Below are positions 42,882-53,005 of a stretch of 64,000 bases of DNA, piece by piece. Both the position numbers and the translations under genes were made by a program. The DNA is taken from contig JAISJW010000018.1 in the NCBI GenBank assembly GCA_031261175.1, forward strand, positions 1-64,000, read 5' to 3'. The notes under the pieces are model-generated. The model saw nothing but the letters and a program-made list of their open reading frames with translations. It was not told where the DNA came from and made no database searches. The DNA is from Lactobacillales bacterium (GTDB lineage: Bacteria > Bacillota > Bacilli > Lactobacillales > Streptococcaceae). Within the stretch, counting starts at the first letter, position 1. Every line of letters starts with the position of its first letter.

Positions 42882-43506
42882 ACACCTCCCCGCACTCCGC
42901 CATGCTGTGGTAGTCGTCGATGCCTACTATCAGGTGGTCGACGACCCTAATCCCCATCAACTCACCCGCTTCTTTCAACCGCCACGAAAACTTAAAGTCA
43001 TCGCGCGATGGTCGCACAGCACCGCTCGGATGATTGTGTGCGACGATGATTTTCGCCGCCGAATGTTTGACTGCCGATTTGAAAATCTCCCGCGGGTGCG
43101 CGACACTCTGGTCGAGCGTCCCCCGGAAAATCCGGTCCATCTTGATAATTTCGTTCTTCGTGTTCAAAAATAAGCCGACCAAATTCTCCTGCTCCTCACA
43201 GCCGATTTCGCGAATCAGCATCTCGCCGATCTGCGTCGAGTTCAACACCCGAACCCGGTTGGGCAAGTCAACTCGGGCGCAGCGGCGCCCGAGCTCAATT
43301 GCCGCCTGAATTTGCACCGCCTTGTTCTCGCCGACGCCCGGAACGTGCTCCAACTCTTCAGTCGTCGCACCCCTAAGCAAGTAGTCATAGTCGAACTCGC
43401 GCACCACGTCGGTCGCTGCCTCCTCATTTCCAATAATAATTCTCAGTAATTCCTGCGTTGACAGCATAGCCGCCCCGCTTTCCAATAATTTTTCCTTCGC
43501 TTTCAT
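42868..43506 (-). CDS. radC: RadC-family JAB1/MPN-domain protein
   Basis: A 212-residue protein: UPF0758 N-terminal HhH segment (LEHVPGVGENKAVQIQAAIELGRR), then a JAMM metal site with Glu in NTKNEI, HNHPSG (about 165-170) and the following SRDD. RadC is a late competence gene in streptococci, although its biochemical role is unknown. ATG 43506 follows GGAG by 8 bases. As the first gene before the comG genes it probably shares their transcript. Confidence 0.92.
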   Translation of the reverse strand: MKAKEKLLESGAAMLSTQELLRIIIGNEEAATDVVREFDYDYLLRGATTEELEHVPGVGENKAVQIQAAIELGRRCARVDLPNRVRVLNSTQIGEMLIREIGCEEQENLVGLFLNTKNEIIKMDRIFRGTLDQSVAHPREIFKSAVKHSAAKIIVAHNHPSGAVRPSRDDFKFSWRLKEAGELMGIRVVDHLIVGIDDYHSMAECGEVFANA

Positions 43507-43578
43507 CTGTTTCTCCTTTTCTTTTTTCAATTAGCTTTCTCCTTTATTTCTTTAGCTTTCGCAGGGTATAAATTTCCT

Positions 43579-43649
43579 TACTGTTTTTTAAGGCCTTTTT
43601 TAGTGATTTCAGACCTCGAAACCCCTAAAAAACGCGTTAAAAAACAGTA
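43579..43649. repeat. 71-bp palindromic repeat, copy 7
   Basis: TACTGTTTTTTAA to TTAAAAAACAGTA with centre CAGACCTCGA. It lies between the murE terminator and radC, i.e. at the head of the radC-comG transcription unit. Confidence 0.9.
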
Positions 43650-43664
43650 GCTCTTTTTAGGGTA

Positions 43665-43702
43665 AAGAAAAAAGCCCTACATATCTAAATATGTAAGACT
43701 TT
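43665..43702 (-). terminator. murE terminator
   Basis: Stem AAGTCTTACATA/TATGTAGGGCTT with loop TTTAGA (43672-43683 and 43690-43702), then TTTTTTC on the minus strand. The stem includes the end of murE. Confidence 0.85.
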
Positions 43703-45163
43703 TTCTGCGATTTCGTAGTCCCCATCGTAGGGAACGTCCTCGCCATTAATTTTTTGGAACTTATCGCGGCCTTTTCCGGCCAAAACGACGATGTCATGCG
43801 GTTTCGCATTCTCAATCGCGTGTCGAATCGCTTCCTCGCGGTCAATGACAATCTCGACATCGACACTATCGTTAATCCCGCTAGCAATTTGCTCAGCTAT
43901 CGCCATCGGATCCTCGAAACCAGGGTCATCCGTCGTCAGAATCGCAATATCAGCGAGCTGACTCAACACCTTAGCGAAATCGGCGCGGCGATTTTCACCT
44001 TTATTCCCCGTCGACCCAAGCACCACAATCACATTCGGATCGCGGTCGTCATCGAACAGAATATCCGTCCGCGCGCTCGACAAGAGCTTATACAGGCTGT
44101 CATAATTGTGCGCGTAATCGACGTACACCTTCTTCGCTCCGCTCCGGATGATCTCCATCCGTCCCGGAACAATAACATTGGCAAGTGCCCCCGCCGTCTG
44201 CTCATACGACGCTCCAAAGTGCGTCGCGATGATAACCGCCGTCGTCGCATTCGCGAGATTGAAATCTCCGGCTAAGTTAATTCGGTAATCTTTCCCGTTC
44301 ACCTTACCAGCGACCGTGCCGTTACCCGGCCCGCTCAAAGCGAAAGTATAATCTTCCTCAGTTGGAATCGCGTTATAAGTGATTTCAGCATCACTCGCGC
44401 CATAAGTAATTATCCGATCCGCCGACTCAATCGCCGTCGCATAAACCGTCTCAAAGAAGTCCGTTTGCTTGTTGATAATCACAAGCGACGAGTTCTCCAT
44501 CAGGTTCAATTTCGAATTCAAATAGTCCTCGAAATCAGGATGTTCATTCGTCCCGATGTGATCAGGCGTAATGTTCAGCCACACGCCAACATCGAAATGC
44601 AGACCGTAAACGCGCTCCATTTTATAGGCTTGCGAGCTGACTTCCATCACGAAATATTCCATCCCGTTCTTAACCGCTTCAGCCATATATTTATACAGCT
44701 CAAGCGCTTCGGGTGTCGTCAATTTCGACTTGAAATAATTCACACCATCTAAGGTCGAATTCATCGTCGAAAGCATCGCAACTTTCCCCACCGACTTAAG
44801 AATTTCAGTCGTGAAGTAAGACGCCGTGGTCTTTCCCTTCGTCCCGGTGAACCCAATCACCTTCAGCTTCTTATGCGGAAAACCGTAAAACTCCTGGGCA
44901 ATTAAACCCATCGCCCGGCGAATATTCCCCACTTTAATCAAGGTCAATCCATCGATTTCATAATCGACTTCACTGACATAATAGCGCAAACCTTCTTCAT
45001 AGGCCTGAACCAAATAATCCCGCTTGAACGCGGCACCCTTAGCAAAAAACAAGGTCGACTCGTTAACGTCGCGTGAATCATACGTTATATTAGAAAAGGC
45101 GAAGCTGGCGGCTTCAGCCGCCCCACTTGCCCCAAGAATTTCTATTGCTCTTTTTAGTTCCAT
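43685..45163 (-). CDS. murE: UDP-MurNAc-tripeptide synthetase, probably lysine-adding
   Basis: A 492-residue Mur ligase that adds the third residue of the peptidoglycan stem. Walker A GFTGTKGKTT (about 104-113), EVSSQA (about 174-179), carbamylated Lys region NSKLNLM. The substrate-choice segment reads DDPGFEDP where diaminopimelate enzymes have DNPR, so L-lysine is expected. It lies 1 base downstream of ackA and ends in a strong terminator. Confidence 0.92.
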   Translation of the reverse strand: MELKRAIEILGASGAAEAASFAFSNITYDSRDVNESTLFFAKGAAFKRDYLVQAYEEGLRYYVSEVDYEIDGLTLIKVGNIRRAMGLIAQEFYGFPHKKLKVIGFTGTKGKTTASYFTTEILKSVGKVAMLSTMNSTLDGVNYFKSKLTTPEALELYKYMAEAVKNGMEYFVMEVSSQAYKMERVYGLHFDVGVWLNITPDHIGTNEHPDFEDYLNSKLNLMENSSLVIINKQTDFFETVYATAIESADRIITYGASDAEITYNAIPTEEDYTFALSGPGNGTVAGKVNGKDYRINLAGDFNLANATTAVIIATHFGASYEQTAGALANVIVPGRMEIIRSGAKKVYVDYAHNYDSLYKLLSSARTDILFDDDRDPNVIVVLGSTGNKGENRRADFAKVLSQLADIAILTTDDPGFEDPMAIAEQIASGINDSVDVEIVIDREEAIRHAIENAKPHDIVVLAGKGRDKFQKINGEDVPYDGDYEIAEKVLHI

Positions 45164-45164
45164 A

Positions 45165-46358
45165 TTATTTAAGGTTTTCGACAGCGCGGGCGATCATCAC
45201 CTCTTCGTCGGTCGGAATCACGAAGACTTTGACCTTCGAAGCATCCGTCGAAATCGTGCCAGAAGTCTGGTCGAGATCAGTCAGGAACGCACGAGCTTTG
45301 TCGTTTTTCTCCTTCGAATATTCAACGCCAAGGTAAGTTAGCGAATCAAGCACGGCCTCGCGGACCACGTTCGAGTTCTCGCCGACACCAGCCGTGAAGA
45401 CGATAGCGTCAACGCCGTTCAATTTCGCAGCGTAGCTACCAACGTATTTCACGATGCGGTCGATGTACACGCCCCACGCAGCCTTAACCTCAGGCTTGTC
45501 GATGTTGTCGACGATGTCGCGCATATCCGAGAATCCGCAAAGGCCTTCAAGCCCAGATTCCTTGTTCAACACGTTGATCGCTTCAGCAATCGTCAGATTT
45601 TCCTTCTCCATGATGAACGGCAGAATCGCAGGATCGATGTCCCCTGAGCGCGTACCCATCGCGATACCGGCAAGTGGAGTGAAGCCCATCGAAGTGTCGA
45701 CCGATTTGCCATTTTCAACGGCTGTAATCGAACCACCAGAACCGATGTGGCAAGTGATGATTTTAGCGTCTTTTGTTCCCAAGTATTCAGCAGCAACTTG
45801 CGCAACGTATTGGTGGCTAGTTCCGTGAGCGCCGTATTTGCGGACGCGGTGCTTGTCGTAGTAAGCGCGTGGAAGAGCGTAAAGGTAGCTCGACTCAGGC
45901 ATCGTCGCATGGAACGACGTGTCGAAGACGGCAACTGTAATCGCGTTCGGTAGCAACTCTTTGAAAGTGCGGATACCTAGTGCGTTAGCCGGGTTGTGAA
46001 GCGGCGCGAAAGCAGCCAACTCCTCGATTTTTTCGATGTTTTCTTCAGTTGCAATCGCAGCCGTCGGGAAGAATTCTCCCCCTTGAACGACGCGGTGGCC
46101 GCTGCCTGTGATTTCTTGCAAGTCGCTTACGATTTTAAGGTCGATTAAAGCGTCTAAAAGCATTTGGATTGCGATTTTATGGTTGGCGATATCTTGAACA
46201 ACTTCGTACTTTTCGCTGCCGTATTTTACAGTGAAAATCGAGTCAGAGATTCCGATCCGTTCCACGATACCTTTAGCGATTACTTCCTCTTGAGGCATGT
46301 TGTATAATTGCCATTTTAGTGAAGAACTTCCGGCGTTGATTGCGATTGTTTTTGACAT
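45165..46358 (-). CDS. ackA: Acetate kinase
   Basis: A 397-residue ASKHA-fold kinase. Motifs: AINAGSSSLKW (about 5-15), FDTSFHATMP with the catalytic Asp (about 145-154), HIGSGGS (about 204-210) and FTAGVGENS (about 322-330). Start ATG 46358 follows AAGGAG by 8 bases. Together with the separately encoded pta it makes acetate and ATP. It is the neighbour of the ytxK-type gene as in many Firmicutes. Confidence 0.97.
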   Translation of the reverse strand: MSKTIAINAGSSSLKWQLYNMPQEEVIAKGIVERIGISDSIFTVKYGSEKYEVVQDIANHKIAIQMLLDALIDLKIVSDLQEITGSGHRVVQGGEFFPTAAIATEENIEKIEELAAFAPLHNPANALGIRTFKELLPNAITVAVFDTSFHATMPESSYLYALPRAYYDKHRVRKYGAHGTSHQYVAQVAAEYLGTKDAKIITCHIGSGGSITAVENGKSVDTSMGFTPLAGIAMGTRSGDIDPAILPFIMEKENLTIAEAINVLNKESGLEGLCGFSDMRDIVDNIDKPEVKAAWGVYIDRIVKYVGSYAAKLNGVDAIVFTAGVGENSNVVREAVLDSLTYLGVEYSKEKNDKARAFLTDLDQTSGTISTDASKVKVFVIPTDEEVMIARAVENLK

Positions 46359-46363
46359 TTGTC

Positions 46364-47398
46364 TTACTCCTTGATTTGTGCGTAATTTTCTTTGGCCCAT
46401 TGGTAGAACGAATCGATGAACCGTCGGACCTCAGCCGGCTCTTTGATTTGGTTAAGTTGGATCGTATAAACTTCACTCGCTTGCGCGACGTTTTTACCTT
46501 TTTTCTGCAGCACGATCAGCGATTTCGTCGCGTCTTTGCTTGAGAATAAATTGCTCGGGAAGCCCACAACTGCCTGCAAGTAGGCGGTGTCTTCGAGCCA
46601 GTCTTTTAAGTAGGTGCTCTGCGGTGTTTCGAGGAAATTCGTCGGAACGAGGAACAACCCGAAGGCGCCTGGGCGTAGCATGTTCATCGTCTGCTCGATT
46701 AAGAGGTGATGAGCGTAGGTGTGCTCGTTTAGCGCGCCGATTTTGTAGAGGCTCGAAACCATGTCGAGCGGGTAGTAACCCACCGGAAGGTCTGAAATCG
46801 CCACGTCCTGGTTGGCGTCGTCCATTAAGAGTTGAATACTGTCTGCCTGGTCGAACGTCCCGATTGAGTGCGTAGTATCGAAGAAAATTTTTCCGATTTG
46901 CGCCATCGTTTCATCGATTTCGACGCCGGTTAGGTTGACTTCGTCTTGTTTCAGACTTTGCGCTAATGTGATCAGCAAGTTGTTGGTTCCGCTCGCTAAA
47001 TCGATTGCGTAAAGCTTGTCCGGATCGAGGTCGAACGGAATCGCTTTGAAGTCTTGGCCGTCTTCAAGTCCGTAGAGGACGTTGACGACGTAACTTGCCA
47101 CGATGCCGATGCCGTCTGGTGTAAGTTGATGGTTCGGCTGAACGTGATCGTCCATGCCACCTTTGAGGATTAGCATTTGAAGCACCACGCGTTGCGCCTC
47201 GTCCGGGATGCAGTATTCCTTTAGACTGAGGTGGATGCGTTCGAGATGATCCGCTAGATGCGGTTCCAAATCCTCGAAGTTTTCGATGTTGAAGTGCTCG
47301 ACGAACGCTTCGTAAAACGATGTGCCGCGCGCCTCTTGCAGGAACTTAATTCCGTTGAAATGCAGATTGAAAATCTCGAGCAACTCTTCAAAATCCAT
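46364..47398 (-). CDS. ytxK: YtxK-type class I methyltransferase
   Basis: A 344-residue SAM-dependent methylase of the N6-adenine-like family usually found between comG and ackA in Bacilli. SAM loop: YAIDLASGTNNLLI (about 130-143); the NPPY-like site is SDLPVGYYP (about 197-205), a YtxK hallmark. The substrate is not established. Ribosome site AAGGAGGTG. A TACGTATA-type block lies 139 bases upstream, so it may be competence-regulated. Confidence 0.9.
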   Translation of the reverse strand: MDFEELLEIFNLHFNGIKFLQEARGTSFYEAFVEHFNIENFEDLEPHLADHLERIHLSLKEYCIPDEAQRVVLQMLILKGGMDDHVQPNHQLTPDGIGIVASYVVNVLYGLEDGQDFKAIPFDLDPDKLYAIDLASGTNNLLITLAQSLKQDEVNLTGVEIDETMAQIGKIFFDTTHSIGTFDQADSIQLLMDDANQDVAISDLPVGYYPLDMVSSLYKIGALNEHTYAHHLLIEQTMNMLRPGAFGLFLVPTNFLETPQSTYLKDWLEDTAYLQAVVGFPSNLFSSKDATKSLIVLQKKGKNVAQASEVYTIQLNQIKEPAEVRRFIDSFYQWAKENYAQIKE

Positions 47399-47513
47399 TG
47401 GCCCACCTCCTTCACTTCATTCCAAAATCCATTACTAATATTATACTCTTTTTTAAGGATATTTTGAAATTATATCTTACATATTTAGTTTTCAATGTTC
47501 GTATAGGTCAAAA

Positions 47514-47583
47514 AATTTTTACCCCTATACTATATATATACGTATTTTTTTGCGTTTTGTTACATTTTTGGGCAAAAAAGTTC
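47514..47583 (-). promoter_or_regulatory. TACGTATA-type promoter block, copy C (ytxK)
   Basis: Nearly identical over about 65 bases to copy A: TGCCCAAAAATGTAAC, AAAACGC, A run, TACGTATA (47537-47544), TATATAGTATAGGGG. The box lies 139 bases before the ytxK start. Confidence 0.65.
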
Positions 47584-47597
47584 GATTATTTTTTTCT

Positions 47598-47668
47598 TAC
47601 TGTTTTTTAAGGCCTTTTTTAGGGGTTTCGCGGCTCGAAAGTCCTAAAAAACGCCTTAAAACACAGTA
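47598..47668. repeat. 71-bp palindromic repeat, copy 8
   Basis: TACTGTTTTTTAA to TTAAAACACAGTA with centre CGCGGCTCGA. It lies 15 bases upstream of promoter block C and just after the terminator of the ribosomal operon. Confidence 0.9.
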
Positions 47669-47682
47669 GGGAAAAATAGGCG

Positions 47683-47733
47683 CAAAAAAACACTAAGGAA
47701 AAATGTCAACCCTTGACTTTTCCTTAGTGTTTT
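47683..47733 (-). terminator. Terminator of the S10-spc-alpha operon
   Basis: Stem AACACTAAGGAAAA/TTTTCCTTAGTGTT (47689-47702 and 47719-47732), loop containing GTCAAGGGTTGAC, followed by a T-rich run on the minus strand. Confidence 0.9.
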
Positions 47734-47739
47734 TAGCGA

Positions 47740-47850
47740 TGTTGCTACGTCCGACCGGCGACAAAGCCAGTCGGAGTAACAAGAGCTAGACTCTTACGAC
47801 GCACGAGGGCGCCAAACATCATTACACTCAAATCTGTAATCGCTGGGGCG
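47740..47850 (-). ncRNA. L17 downstream element-like RNA (3' UTR of rplQ)
   Basis: After rplQ the transcript folds into at least two stems: AAGAG-TCTAG-CTCTT, and TCCGACTGGC/GCCGGTCGGA with loop TTTGTC. The location and stems fit the L17 downstream element described for Lactobacillales, thought to be a ribosomal-protein-related RNA. A 25-codon frame (MMFGALVRRKSLALV...) runs through it but has a weak ribosome site and is probably not real. Confidence 0.65.
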
Positions 47851-47890
47851 TTAATTTTTACAAATTAACTATCCAGCAAATTATTTTAAA

Positions 47891-48271
47891 TTATACTAAT
47901 TCGATAATTGCCATTGGGGCAGCATCTCCGCGACGAGGTTCAGTCTTAAGGATGCGAGTATAACCACCAGTACGCTCAGCGTAACGAGGCGCGATATCGT
48001 TGAATAATTTTTGTAAAGCTGATTCAACAACCACTTTATCACCATCAGCGTTGATGTTAGCAACTTCGTTACGAACATAAGCAGCGGCTTTACGGCGAGC
48101 GTGAAGATCTCCACGTTTACCTAATGTGATCATTTTTTCGGCAGTTTTACGAACTTCTTTAGCACGAGTAACAGTAGTCGTGATACGTTCGTTAATGATT
48201 AAATCTGTAGTTAAGTCACGCAACATAGCTTTACGTTGAGAGCTAGTGCGACCTAATTTACGGTAACCCAT
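47891..48271 (-). CDS. rplQ: Ribosomal protein bL17
   Basis: 126 residues, [20 protein letters not shown], the standard bL17 start, with C-terminal [22 protein letters not shown]. Large-subunit protein near the exit tunnel. Last gene of the alpha operon, 19 bases after rpoA. Confidence 0.97.
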   Translation of the reverse strand: MGYRKLGRTSSQRKAMLRDLTTDLIINERITTTVTRAKEVRKTAEKMITLGKRGDLHARRKAAAYVRNEVANINADGDKVVVESALQKLFNDIAPRYAERTGGYTRILKTEPRRGDAAPMAIIELV

Positions 48272-48290
48272 TATTATTTTCCTCCTGTAT

Positions 48291-49220
48291 TTAGTCTTCT
48301 TCTCTGAATTCCAAACCTAATTCGGCTACTTTATCACGGATTTCATCCAATGATTTTTTACCTAGGTTACGGACGTCGATCAATTGTTTTTCAGTCAAAC
48401 TTACTAATTCGTGAACGTTATTAATAGCGTTACGTTTCAGGCAGTTGTATGAACGAACAGATAATTCTAATTCTTCTAATGTAAGATCTAGAACTTTTTG
48501 ATCTTCAGGGATATCTTTAGCAACTACAGTTTGCAAGCCATCAGCAGCATCTGTCAATTCGACAAAAGCAACAAGGTGGTCAGTTAAGATTTTAGCAGCC
48601 AAACTAATAGCATCTTCCGTAAGGATTGAACCATTTGTTTCGATTTCTAAAGTCAACTTATCGTGACCATCATGTGTGTTTTCCACTTGATAGTTTACTT
48701 TTTTAACTGGAGTATAGATAGAGTCAATTGGAAGTACGCCGATTGGCATATCATCTTCTTTGTTCTCTTCAGCTTGAGCATATCCGCGGCCTGTTTTCAC
48801 AGTGAAATAGCCGTGCAATGAAGCACCTTTTTCAATTTCGCAGATTACTAAGTCTTTGTTTAAAATTTCGACATCACTAGACGCGATCAAATCACCTGCA
48901 GTAACCACTTTAGGGCCAGTTGCATCCAATTCGATTGTATGATCAATAGTGGCATCATGCGATTTAATGGCAATTTGTTTCACGTTTAAGATGATTTGTG
49001 TCACATCTTCGCGAACGCCGGCAATTGTTGAAAACTCATGCTGTACGCCATCAAATTGGACATCGGTGATAGCAGCACCTGGAAGAGAGGCAAGTAAAAC
49101 TCGGCGCAATGAATTGCCCAAAGTTGTACCATATCCACGCTCTAAAGGTTCGATAATGAACTTCCCAAAGTTCGCGCTAGCATCGATTTTTGTGATTCTT
49201 GGTTTTTCGAATTCGATCAT
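48291..49220 (-). CDS. rpoA: RNA polymerase alpha subunit
   Basis: 309 residues. N-terminal assembly domain starts [13 protein letters not shown] and contains [21 protein letters not shown]; the C-terminal domain (about 240-309) has [22 protein letters not shown], which binds UP elements and activators. Located between rpsK and rplQ as in all Bacilli. Confidence 0.98.
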   Translation of the reverse strand: MIEFEKPRITKIDASANFGKFIIEPLERGYGTTLGNSLRRVLLASLPGAAITDVQFDGVQHEFSTIAGVREDVTQIILNVKQIAIKSHDATIDHTIELDATGPKVVTAGDLIASSDVEILNKDLVICEIEKGASLHGYFTVKTGRGYAQAEENKEDDMPIGVLPIDSIYTPVKKVNYQVENTHDGHDKLTLEIETNGSILTEDAISLAAKILTDHLVAFVELTDAADGLQTVVAKDIPEDQKVLDLTLEELELSVRSYNCLKRNAINNVHELVSLTEKQLIDVRNLGKKSLDEIRDKVAELGLEFREED

Positions 49221-49290
49221 TTTTTACTCCTCTCAAAACGAGCATACGTTTAATTAAATTTTACACATTTATTAAATAATATGCAACAAA

Positions 49291-49680
49291 TTAAACACGA
49301 CGACGTTTTGGAGGACGGCATCCGTTATGGGGAACTGGAGTTACATCTTTAATTGCTGTAACTTCTAGACCTGATGCAGCTAACGAACGAATCGCAGCTT
49401 CACGGCCTGAACCAGGACCTTTGACTGTAACTTCTACAGATTTCAAACCATGTTCTTGAGCAGCTTTTGTAGCAGCTTCCGCAGCCATTTGAGCGGCGAA
49501 TGGTGTCGATTTTTTAGAACCTTTAAATCCTAAAGCACCAGCTGAAGACCAGGCAATAGCGTTACCATAAACGTCAGTAATCATAATGATTGTGTTGTTG
49601 AATGTTGCTTGGATGTGAGCCACACCGTTTTCAATATTCTTTTTAACGCGACGTTTTCTACTTACTTTTTTCGCTACCAT
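49291..49680 (-). CDS. rpsK: Ribosomal protein uS11
   Basis: 129 residues, [15 protein letters not shown], with [14 protein letters not shown] and the C-terminal [12 protein letters not shown] that is characteristic of uS11 (platform of the small subunit). Confidence 0.98.
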   Translation of the reverse strand: MVAKKVSRKRRVKKNIENGVAHIQATFNNTIIMITDVYGNAIAWSSAGALGFKGSKKSTPFAAQMAAEAATKAAQEHGLKSVEVTVKGPGSGREAAIRSLAASGLEVTAIKDVTPVPHNGCRPPKRRRV

Positions 49681-49703
49681 TTTCTATTACACCTCCAAAC
49701 TAA

Positions 49704-50069
49704 TTATTTTTTCTTGCCAGCAATTGATTTAGCTGGGCCTTTACGTGTACGGGCATTATTTTTAGTATTTTGTCCACGTACAGGTAAACCACGACGGTGA
49801 CGGATACCACGGTAAGAACCGATTTCCATCAAACGTTTGATGTTTAAGCTAACTTCACGACGAAGGTCACCTTCGATTTTAAGTTTGTCAATTTCTGCAC
49901 GGATAGCGTCTAATTGATCATTTGAAAGATCTTTTACACGGATATCTTCAGAAATTTTAAGTTCAGCTAAAACTTTTTGTGCAGTAACTTTACCGATACC
50001 ATAGATATAAGTTAAAGAGATAACTACACGTTTATCGTTTGGAATGTCTACTCCTGCAATACGAGCCAT
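49704..50069 (-). CDS. rpsM: Ribosomal protein uS13
   Basis: 121 residues, [24 protein letters not shown], with [16 protein letters not shown] and a basic tail. Small-subunit head protein contacting tRNA and the large subunit. Confidence 0.98.
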   Translation of the reverse strand: MARIAGVDIPNDKRVVISLTYIYGIGKVTAQKVLAELKISEDIRVKDLSNDQLDAIRAEIDKLKIEGDLRREVSLNIKRLMEIGSYRGIRHRRGLPVRGQNTKNNARTRKGPAKSIAGKKK

Positions 50070-50090
50070 TGTTTCTTATTCCTCCTATTT

Positions 50091-50207
50091 TTATCCTTGA
50101 CGTTGTTTATGTTTAGGGTTGACAGAGCAAATAACCATAACACGTCCGTTACGACGAATCACTTTACAGTGTTCGCACATAGGTTTTACAGATGGTCTAA
50201 CTTTCAT
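50091..50207 (-). CDS. rpmJ: Ribosomal protein bL36
   Basis: 38 residues, [20 protein letters not shown], with the zinc-ribbon ligands Cys11, Cys14, Cys27 and His32 (VICSVNPKH). This is the zinc-binding (C+) form. Ribosome site AGGGAGG. It sits between infA and rpsM, the usual place. Confidence 0.95.
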   Translation of the reverse strand: MKVRPSVKPMCEHCKVIRRNGRVMVICSVNPKHKQRQG

Positions 50208-50243
50208 TGTTTGCGTTTCCTCCCTTTGATTATGAAAGCAATA

Positions 50244-50462
50244 CTACTTAAAGCGGTAAGTGATGCGTCCGCGAGACAAGTCGTAAGGACTCAACTCAAC
50301 AGTAACTTTATCACCTGGTAAAATACGAATGTAATGTTGACGAATCTTTCCAGAAATGTGTGCTAAGACAACATGTCCGTTTTCAAGTTCAACTTTGAAC
50401 ATTGCGTTTGGTAAAGTATCAATTACTTCACCATCAATTTCAATAACATTTTCTTTAGCCAT
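50244..50462 (-). CDS. infA: Translation initiation factor IF-1
   Basis: 72 residues, [22 protein letters not shown], an OB-fold with [18 protein letters not shown] and C-terminal [13 protein letters not shown]. Blocks the ribosomal A site during initiation. Confidence 0.97.
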   Translation of the reverse strand: MAKENVIEIDGEVIDTLPNAMFKVELENGHVVLAHISGKIRQHYIRILPGDKVTVELSPYDLSRGRITYRFK

Positions 50463-50482
50463 TAATATTAATTCACTCCTAT

Positions 50483-51118
50483 TTAAATAGCATCTATAAC
50501 TGACTTGACGTCAGTAAATACTACATCGATATCACGCGCGCCGTCGATCTCGTGCAACTTGCCAAGATTTTGGTAGTAGTCCTTGATCGGTTTGCCGTTC
50601 GCGATATTGACGCTGAGACGGTTTTCCACAGCTTCCGGGGTATCATCGCTGCGTTGATAGAAATCGTGACTTCCACAACGGTCGCAAGTCCCTTCCACTT
50701 TGGGTGGGTTGAATACTTTATGATATGTAGCACCACAAGTGCGGCAAATGATGCGACCAGTCAAGCGTTCCATCAGGATGCTCGGGTCAACATCAATGTC
50801 GATGACAGCATCGACAGTCGTAATGGTATCCAGCGCAACAGCTTGTTCGACAGTGCGGGGGAACCCATCTAAAAGAAATCCATTAGCGGCGTCAGCTTGG
50901 CTTAAACGGTCTTTAACAACCGCAATAATCACTTCATCGGGAACTAAATCACCACGATCGATAAAACTTTTGGCAAGTAAACCGACCTCTGATTCAGCTT
51001 CGATGGCTGAGCGTAACATATCTCCAGTTGAGATGTGTGGGATACTATAAGTATCGATAATTCGTTCTCCCTGAGTACCTTTACCGGCACCAGGCAGACC
51101 TGTTAAAATTAAGTTCAT
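50483..51118 (-). CDS. adk: Adenylate kinase
   Basis: 211 residues. P-loop [10 protein letters not shown] (about 7-16), [12 protein letters not shown] (about 82-93) and an LID domain with four Cys ([17 protein letters not shown]), which normally bind zinc in Gram-positive enzymes. Keeps adenine nucleotides balanced. Follows secY after a hairpin-containing spacer. Confidence 0.97.
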   Translation of the reverse strand: MNLILTGLPGAGKGTQGERIIDTYSIPHISTGDMLRSAIEAESEVGLLAKSFIDRGDLVPDEVIIAVVKDRLSQADAANGFLLDGFPRTVEQAVALDTITTVDAVIDIDVDPSILMERLTGRIICRTCGATYHKVFNPPKVEGTCDRCGSHDFYQRSDDTPEAVENRLSVNIANGKPIKDYYQNLGKLHEIDGARDIDVVFTDVKSVIDAI

Positions 51119-51187
51119 TTTTAAAATCCTTTTCTAGCGGCGTTACCGCTGGGCAAGTGGGGCGCGCGAAGGCGCGCGGTGACTTGC
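51119..51187 (-). other. secY-adk spacer with heptamer-paired hairpin
   Basis: GGCAAGT immediately after the secY TAG pairs with ACTTGCC, with the inner arms CGCGCGCC-TTCG-CGCGCCCC, giving a strong stem (about 51147-51187 on the plus strand). A second small stem AGCGG-TAAC-GCCGCT follows. No long T run, so it may modulate rather than end transcription within the operon. Confidence 0.7.
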
Positions 51188-52513
51188 CTAATCAGTAAAT
51201 CCGATATATTGTTTTTTAAGTAATAAACCGTGTAATTGCTTAGTGAACTCGATTGCAACACCAACGATGATGAGCAAGCTTGTTCCCCCAAGGCCTAGAC
51301 CTTTGATTGACGAAACAGATTCGCCGATGAAGATAGAGGCAGCAATTGGTAGCAATGCTACGACACCTAAGAAGATTGAACCGACTGTGCTTAAACGCAT
51401 AAGAAGCGCTGAAACCCAGTTTTCGGTATCTTTACCAGGACGAACACCAGGAATGTAGCTACCTTGTTTTTGTAAGTTCTCAGCCATTTTTTCAGGGTTA
51501 ACTTGAACGAACGCGTAGAAGAATGTGAAGGCTACGATCAGTACTGTGTACAGAAGCGCTCCTGGCCACGTGTTATAGTTGAACACTTGGCTTAGGACTT
51601 GGAACCATCCATCACTTTTATGCGATGCACTCATGAACTGTAAGATTGCATTCGGCGTCGCGATGAAGCTTGATGCAAAGATTACAGGGATTACCCCAGC
51701 GGCATTGACCTTAAGTGGCAAGTACGAGCTAGTTGGTGCGCCTGTTGGGCGTTTTGTATATTGGATCGGGATTTTACGTTCCGCTTGTTGGAACCACGTA
51801 ACAATTGTTACGACAGCGATAACAGCGATAACTAGTAAAACTAGAAGAACGGCGTTGATGGCGTGCTGTGAAGCAGTACCATTGACCAACGTTTCGTCGA
51901 TTAAGTTCTTAACGGCATTTGGCATATTTGCCACGATACCGGCGAAGATAATCATTGAAACTCCGTTACCAATCCCTTTTTCGGTGATCATCTCACCCAT
52001 CCAAGTTACGAACATTGTCCCAGCAGTCAGGATTAACCCGATGATGATGAATGTTTTTGGACTTGGACTTTCGACAAGTTTAACACCTTTTGTGGTAGCC
52101 ATCGCAGCGTATTGGTTGAAACCAGCTGTGATACCGACCGATTGGATGAACGCTAGAACCAAAGTCAACCAACGAGTTGCTTGATTTAGTTTTTTACGTC
52201 CTACTTCACCTTGTTTAGCCCACTCGACAAATTTTGGAACGATGTCCATTTGTAATAGTTGGATAACAATTGAAGCTGTGATGTAAGGCGAAACCCCCAT
52301 CGCGAAGATAGAGAAGCTTTGCATTGCACCACCGGATACCAAGTTCAACATGTTCAAGAATGGCAAGTTTTCAAGGTCTGATAACGCCGCAGCATTAACG
52401 CCTGGAACCGTGATGTGAACACCAAGGCGGAAGACTGCCATAATTAGCAATGTGAACAAGATACGAGTGCGGATCTTATTGTCTTTTAGACCGTTAAGAA
52501 CTAATTTGAACAA
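51188..52513 (-). CDS. secY: Protein translocase subunit SecY
   Basis: 441 residues with ten helices; MFKLVLNGLKDNKIRTRILFTLLIMAVFRLG is a typical start. The plug/pore region follows, and the C-terminal cytoplasmic loop has IQYTKRPTG. Core of the Sec export channel, co-transcribed with the spc operon. Confidence 0.98.
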   Translation of the reverse strand: MFKLVLNGLKDNKIRTRILFTLLIMAVFRLGVHITVPGVNAAALSDLENLPFLNMLNLVSGGAMQSFSIFAMGVSPYITASIVIQLLQMDIVPKFVEWAKQGEVGRKKLNQATRWLTLVLAFIQSVGITAGFNQYAAMATTKGVKLVESPSPKTFIIIGLILTAGTMFVTWMGEMITEKGIGNGVSMIIFAGIVANMPNAVKNLIDETLVNGTASQHAINAVLLVLLVIAVIAVVTIVTWFQQAERKIPIQYTKRPTGAPTSSYLPLKVNAAGVIPVIFASSFIATPNAILQFMSASHKSDGWFQVLSQVFNYNTWPGALLYTVLIVAFTFFYAFVQVNPEKMAENLQKQGSYIPGVRPGKDTENWVSALLMRLSTVGSIFLGVVALLPIAASIFIGESVSSIKGLGLGGTSLLIIVGVAIEFTKQLHGLLLKKQYIGFTD

Positions 52514-52514
52514 A

Positions 52515-52958
52515 TTAGATCACCTCGATTGAACCGCCAGCAGTTTTGACCGCTTCTTCGGCAGTTTTAGAAGCTTTAGCAACTTTAACTGTTAAGTTTT
52601 TAGCAGTTAATTCGCCGTTGGCTAGTAATTTAATACCAGACTTTTCATTTTTTACAATTCCAGCATCAACTAATTGAACAGCAGTTACTTCTGTTCCATC
52701 AGCGAAACCATTTAAATCAGATAAGCTAACGATAGCGTATTCTTTACGGTTAATGTTAGTGAATCCACGTTTTGGCAAACGACGGAATAATGGAGTTTGA
52801 CCACCCTCGAATCCAAGACGAACACCGCCGCCTGAACGAGATTTTTGACCTTTTTGTCCACGTCCACTAGTTTTACCATTACCTGAAGATGTCCCACGAC
52901 CAACACGGTTGCGAACTTTACGACTACCTTCAGCAGGTTGTAATTCATGAAGTTTCAT
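52515..52958 (-). CDS. rplO: Ribosomal protein uL15
   Basis: 147 residues, [23 protein letters not shown] chose ATG 52958, which follows AGGAGGTG; an upstream start at 52970 would add 4 residues including the ribosome site. One base separates it from secY. Confidence 0.97.
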   Translation of the reverse strand: MKLHELQPAEGSRKVRNRVGRGTSSGNGKTSGRGQKGQKSRSGGGVRLGFEGGQTPLFRRLPKRGFTNINRKEYAIVSLSDLNGFADGTEVTAVQLVDAGIVKNEKSGIKLLANGELTAKNLTVKVAKASKTAEEAVKTAGGSIEVI

Positions 52959-53005
52959 TCTCTTTTGCACCTCCTACTTATTGAAGAATTAATTTGTTTA
53001 ACAAT

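Noticed and set aside
47790..47864. 25-codon frame MMFGALVRRK in the rplQ 3' region
   Set aside because: Weak ribosome site and the stretch is better explained as a structured L17-downstream-type RNA.
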